Source: Planctomycetota bacterium
Lineage (GTDB): Bacteria > Planctomycetota > PUPC01 > JACPCR01
DNA length: 5,587 bases
Direction: 5' to 3'
Assembly (NCBI GenBank): GCA_030740295.1
Contig: JASLXP010000098.1
Span: forward strand, 1 to 5,587
The notes beneath the pieces are model-generated. The model searched no databases. It saw only the letters and a list, made by a program, of their open reading frames with translations, and was not told where the DNA came from. A program made the position numbers and the translations under genes. Positions 5,112-5,587 of the stretch are shown here, piece by piece; the first letter of the stretch is position 1, and each line of letters starts with the position of its first letter.

Positions 5112-5587
5112 TCAGAAACTGCTCAGTGTCTCGCCACCATCGAGCTTGCCCTGTCCTCTGTCCACCAATGCCTGCCCTCGATCAGGAAAGAACTCCAGCA
5201 TCTTCCGCAGGTCTTTTCCGGGAAGCTTCACATCGGCGACCTCATCCAGATTCTCTGATTTGGAGTTAAAGGCAATGGAGAAGCCCGCGGCCGCGGCAGC
5301 CTCGACATCATTGAAATTGTCGCCAACAAACGCGCACTCATCTCGAGTGACCTCGTGCATCTCGCAGACGAGCTGCAGGCCGGCCTGCTTCTCCTGGAGA
5401 TCGAAGGGCGTAGCTTCCCAATCTGAAATGCTGCCGTCGTCGTTGAAGTAAACCCGATTCACAAGCACCGGGTCGAACGGGTGATCCGGATACAGCGTTT
5501 CGATGCCAAAATCGATCGAGCCGGAAATGATGGCGAGTCTATAACCGCGGTTCAGTAATTCATTCACCGTCTCTCGCGTTCCAGGCA
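5112..5587 (-). CDS. HAD-superfamily phosphatase, SerB-like (3' part; start outside window)
   Basis: The frame is open to the window edge. The GTG at 5567 is internal, because codons before it read PGTRETVNELLNRGYR, the usual helix before HAD motif II. So about the first third of the protein, with the DxDx(T/V) nucleophile motif I, is missing. Visible are motif II LAIISGS (Ser at 5525-5523), a central segment VNRVYFNDDGSISDW, motif III Lys at 5390-5388 in LQEKQAGLQL, and motif IV FVGDNFNDVEAAAAAG (Asp codons 5321-5319 and 5309-5307). It continues as SIAFNSK and then DLRKMLEFF. This layout is that of the phosphoserine phosphatase (SerB/HAD-IB) branch, soluble and Mg2+-dependent, but such proteins also dephosphorylate other small metabolites, so the substrate is open. 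It probably forms an operon with the downstream GH66-like gene, 17 nt away. Confidence 0.9.
   Translation of the reverse strand, partial: PGTRETVNELLNRGYRLAIISGSIDFGIETLYPDHPFDPVLVNRVYFNDDGSISDWEATPFDLQEKQAGLQLVCEMHEVTRDECAFVGDNFNDVEAAAAAGFSIAFNSKSENLDEVADVKLPGKDLRKMLEFFPDRGQALVDRGQGKLDGGETLSSF

Overview
The window looks like a fragment of a Gram-negative bacterial chromosome with moderately high GC. Compact genes are separated by unusually large intergenic spaces rich in palindromes and repeats. Families recognised from the proteins are a CNNM/CorC-type membrane protein, a small heat-shock protein, a secreted glycoside hydrolase resembling GH66, and a SerB-like HAD phosphatase. Repeat-laden spacers together with a secreted polysaccharidase recall the PVC group (Planctomycetes/Lentisphaerae/Verrucomicrobia) or Hydrogenedentes-like lineages. 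That placement is an impression, with no marker gene to support it.

Layout. Positions 64-1128 (minus) encode a DUF21 + CBS-pair membrane protein, possibly followed downstream (positions 42 to 1) by the start of another minus-strand gene. Positions 1129-2231 form a spacer of about 1.1 kb. It holds a 24-bp tandem duplication, two copies of a 120-bp repeat spaced exactly 132 bp apart, and a possible 64-codon minus-strand gene for a one-helix membrane protein. Positions 2232-2711 (plus) encode an Hsp20 chaperone. A leader hairpin touches its ribosome binding site, and a strong GC hairpin lies just after its stop. Positions 2712-3120, between convergent genes, carry a large nested palindrome (core 2872-3074) inside 11-bp inverted repeats, with an 8-bp direct repeat on each side; this looks like a non-autonomous MITE-type element. 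Positions 3121-5094 (minus) encode a secreted GH66-like glycoside hydrolase. Just upstream of it, with a 17-nt gap, is the 3' part of a HAD phosphatase gene (5112 to the window edge), and the two probably form one transcription unit.

Functional links. The HAD phosphatase and the GH66-like protein may be co-expressed, but the sequence does not show a shared substrate. The CNNM protein and Hsp20 look like independent housekeeping or stress genes. No defence system, integrase, transposase, CRISPR array, tRNA or rRNA was seen. The most unusual content is the non-coding repeat architecture, above all the candidate MITE and the 132-bp-spaced duplicated repeat, plus the divergent GH66-like enzyme.
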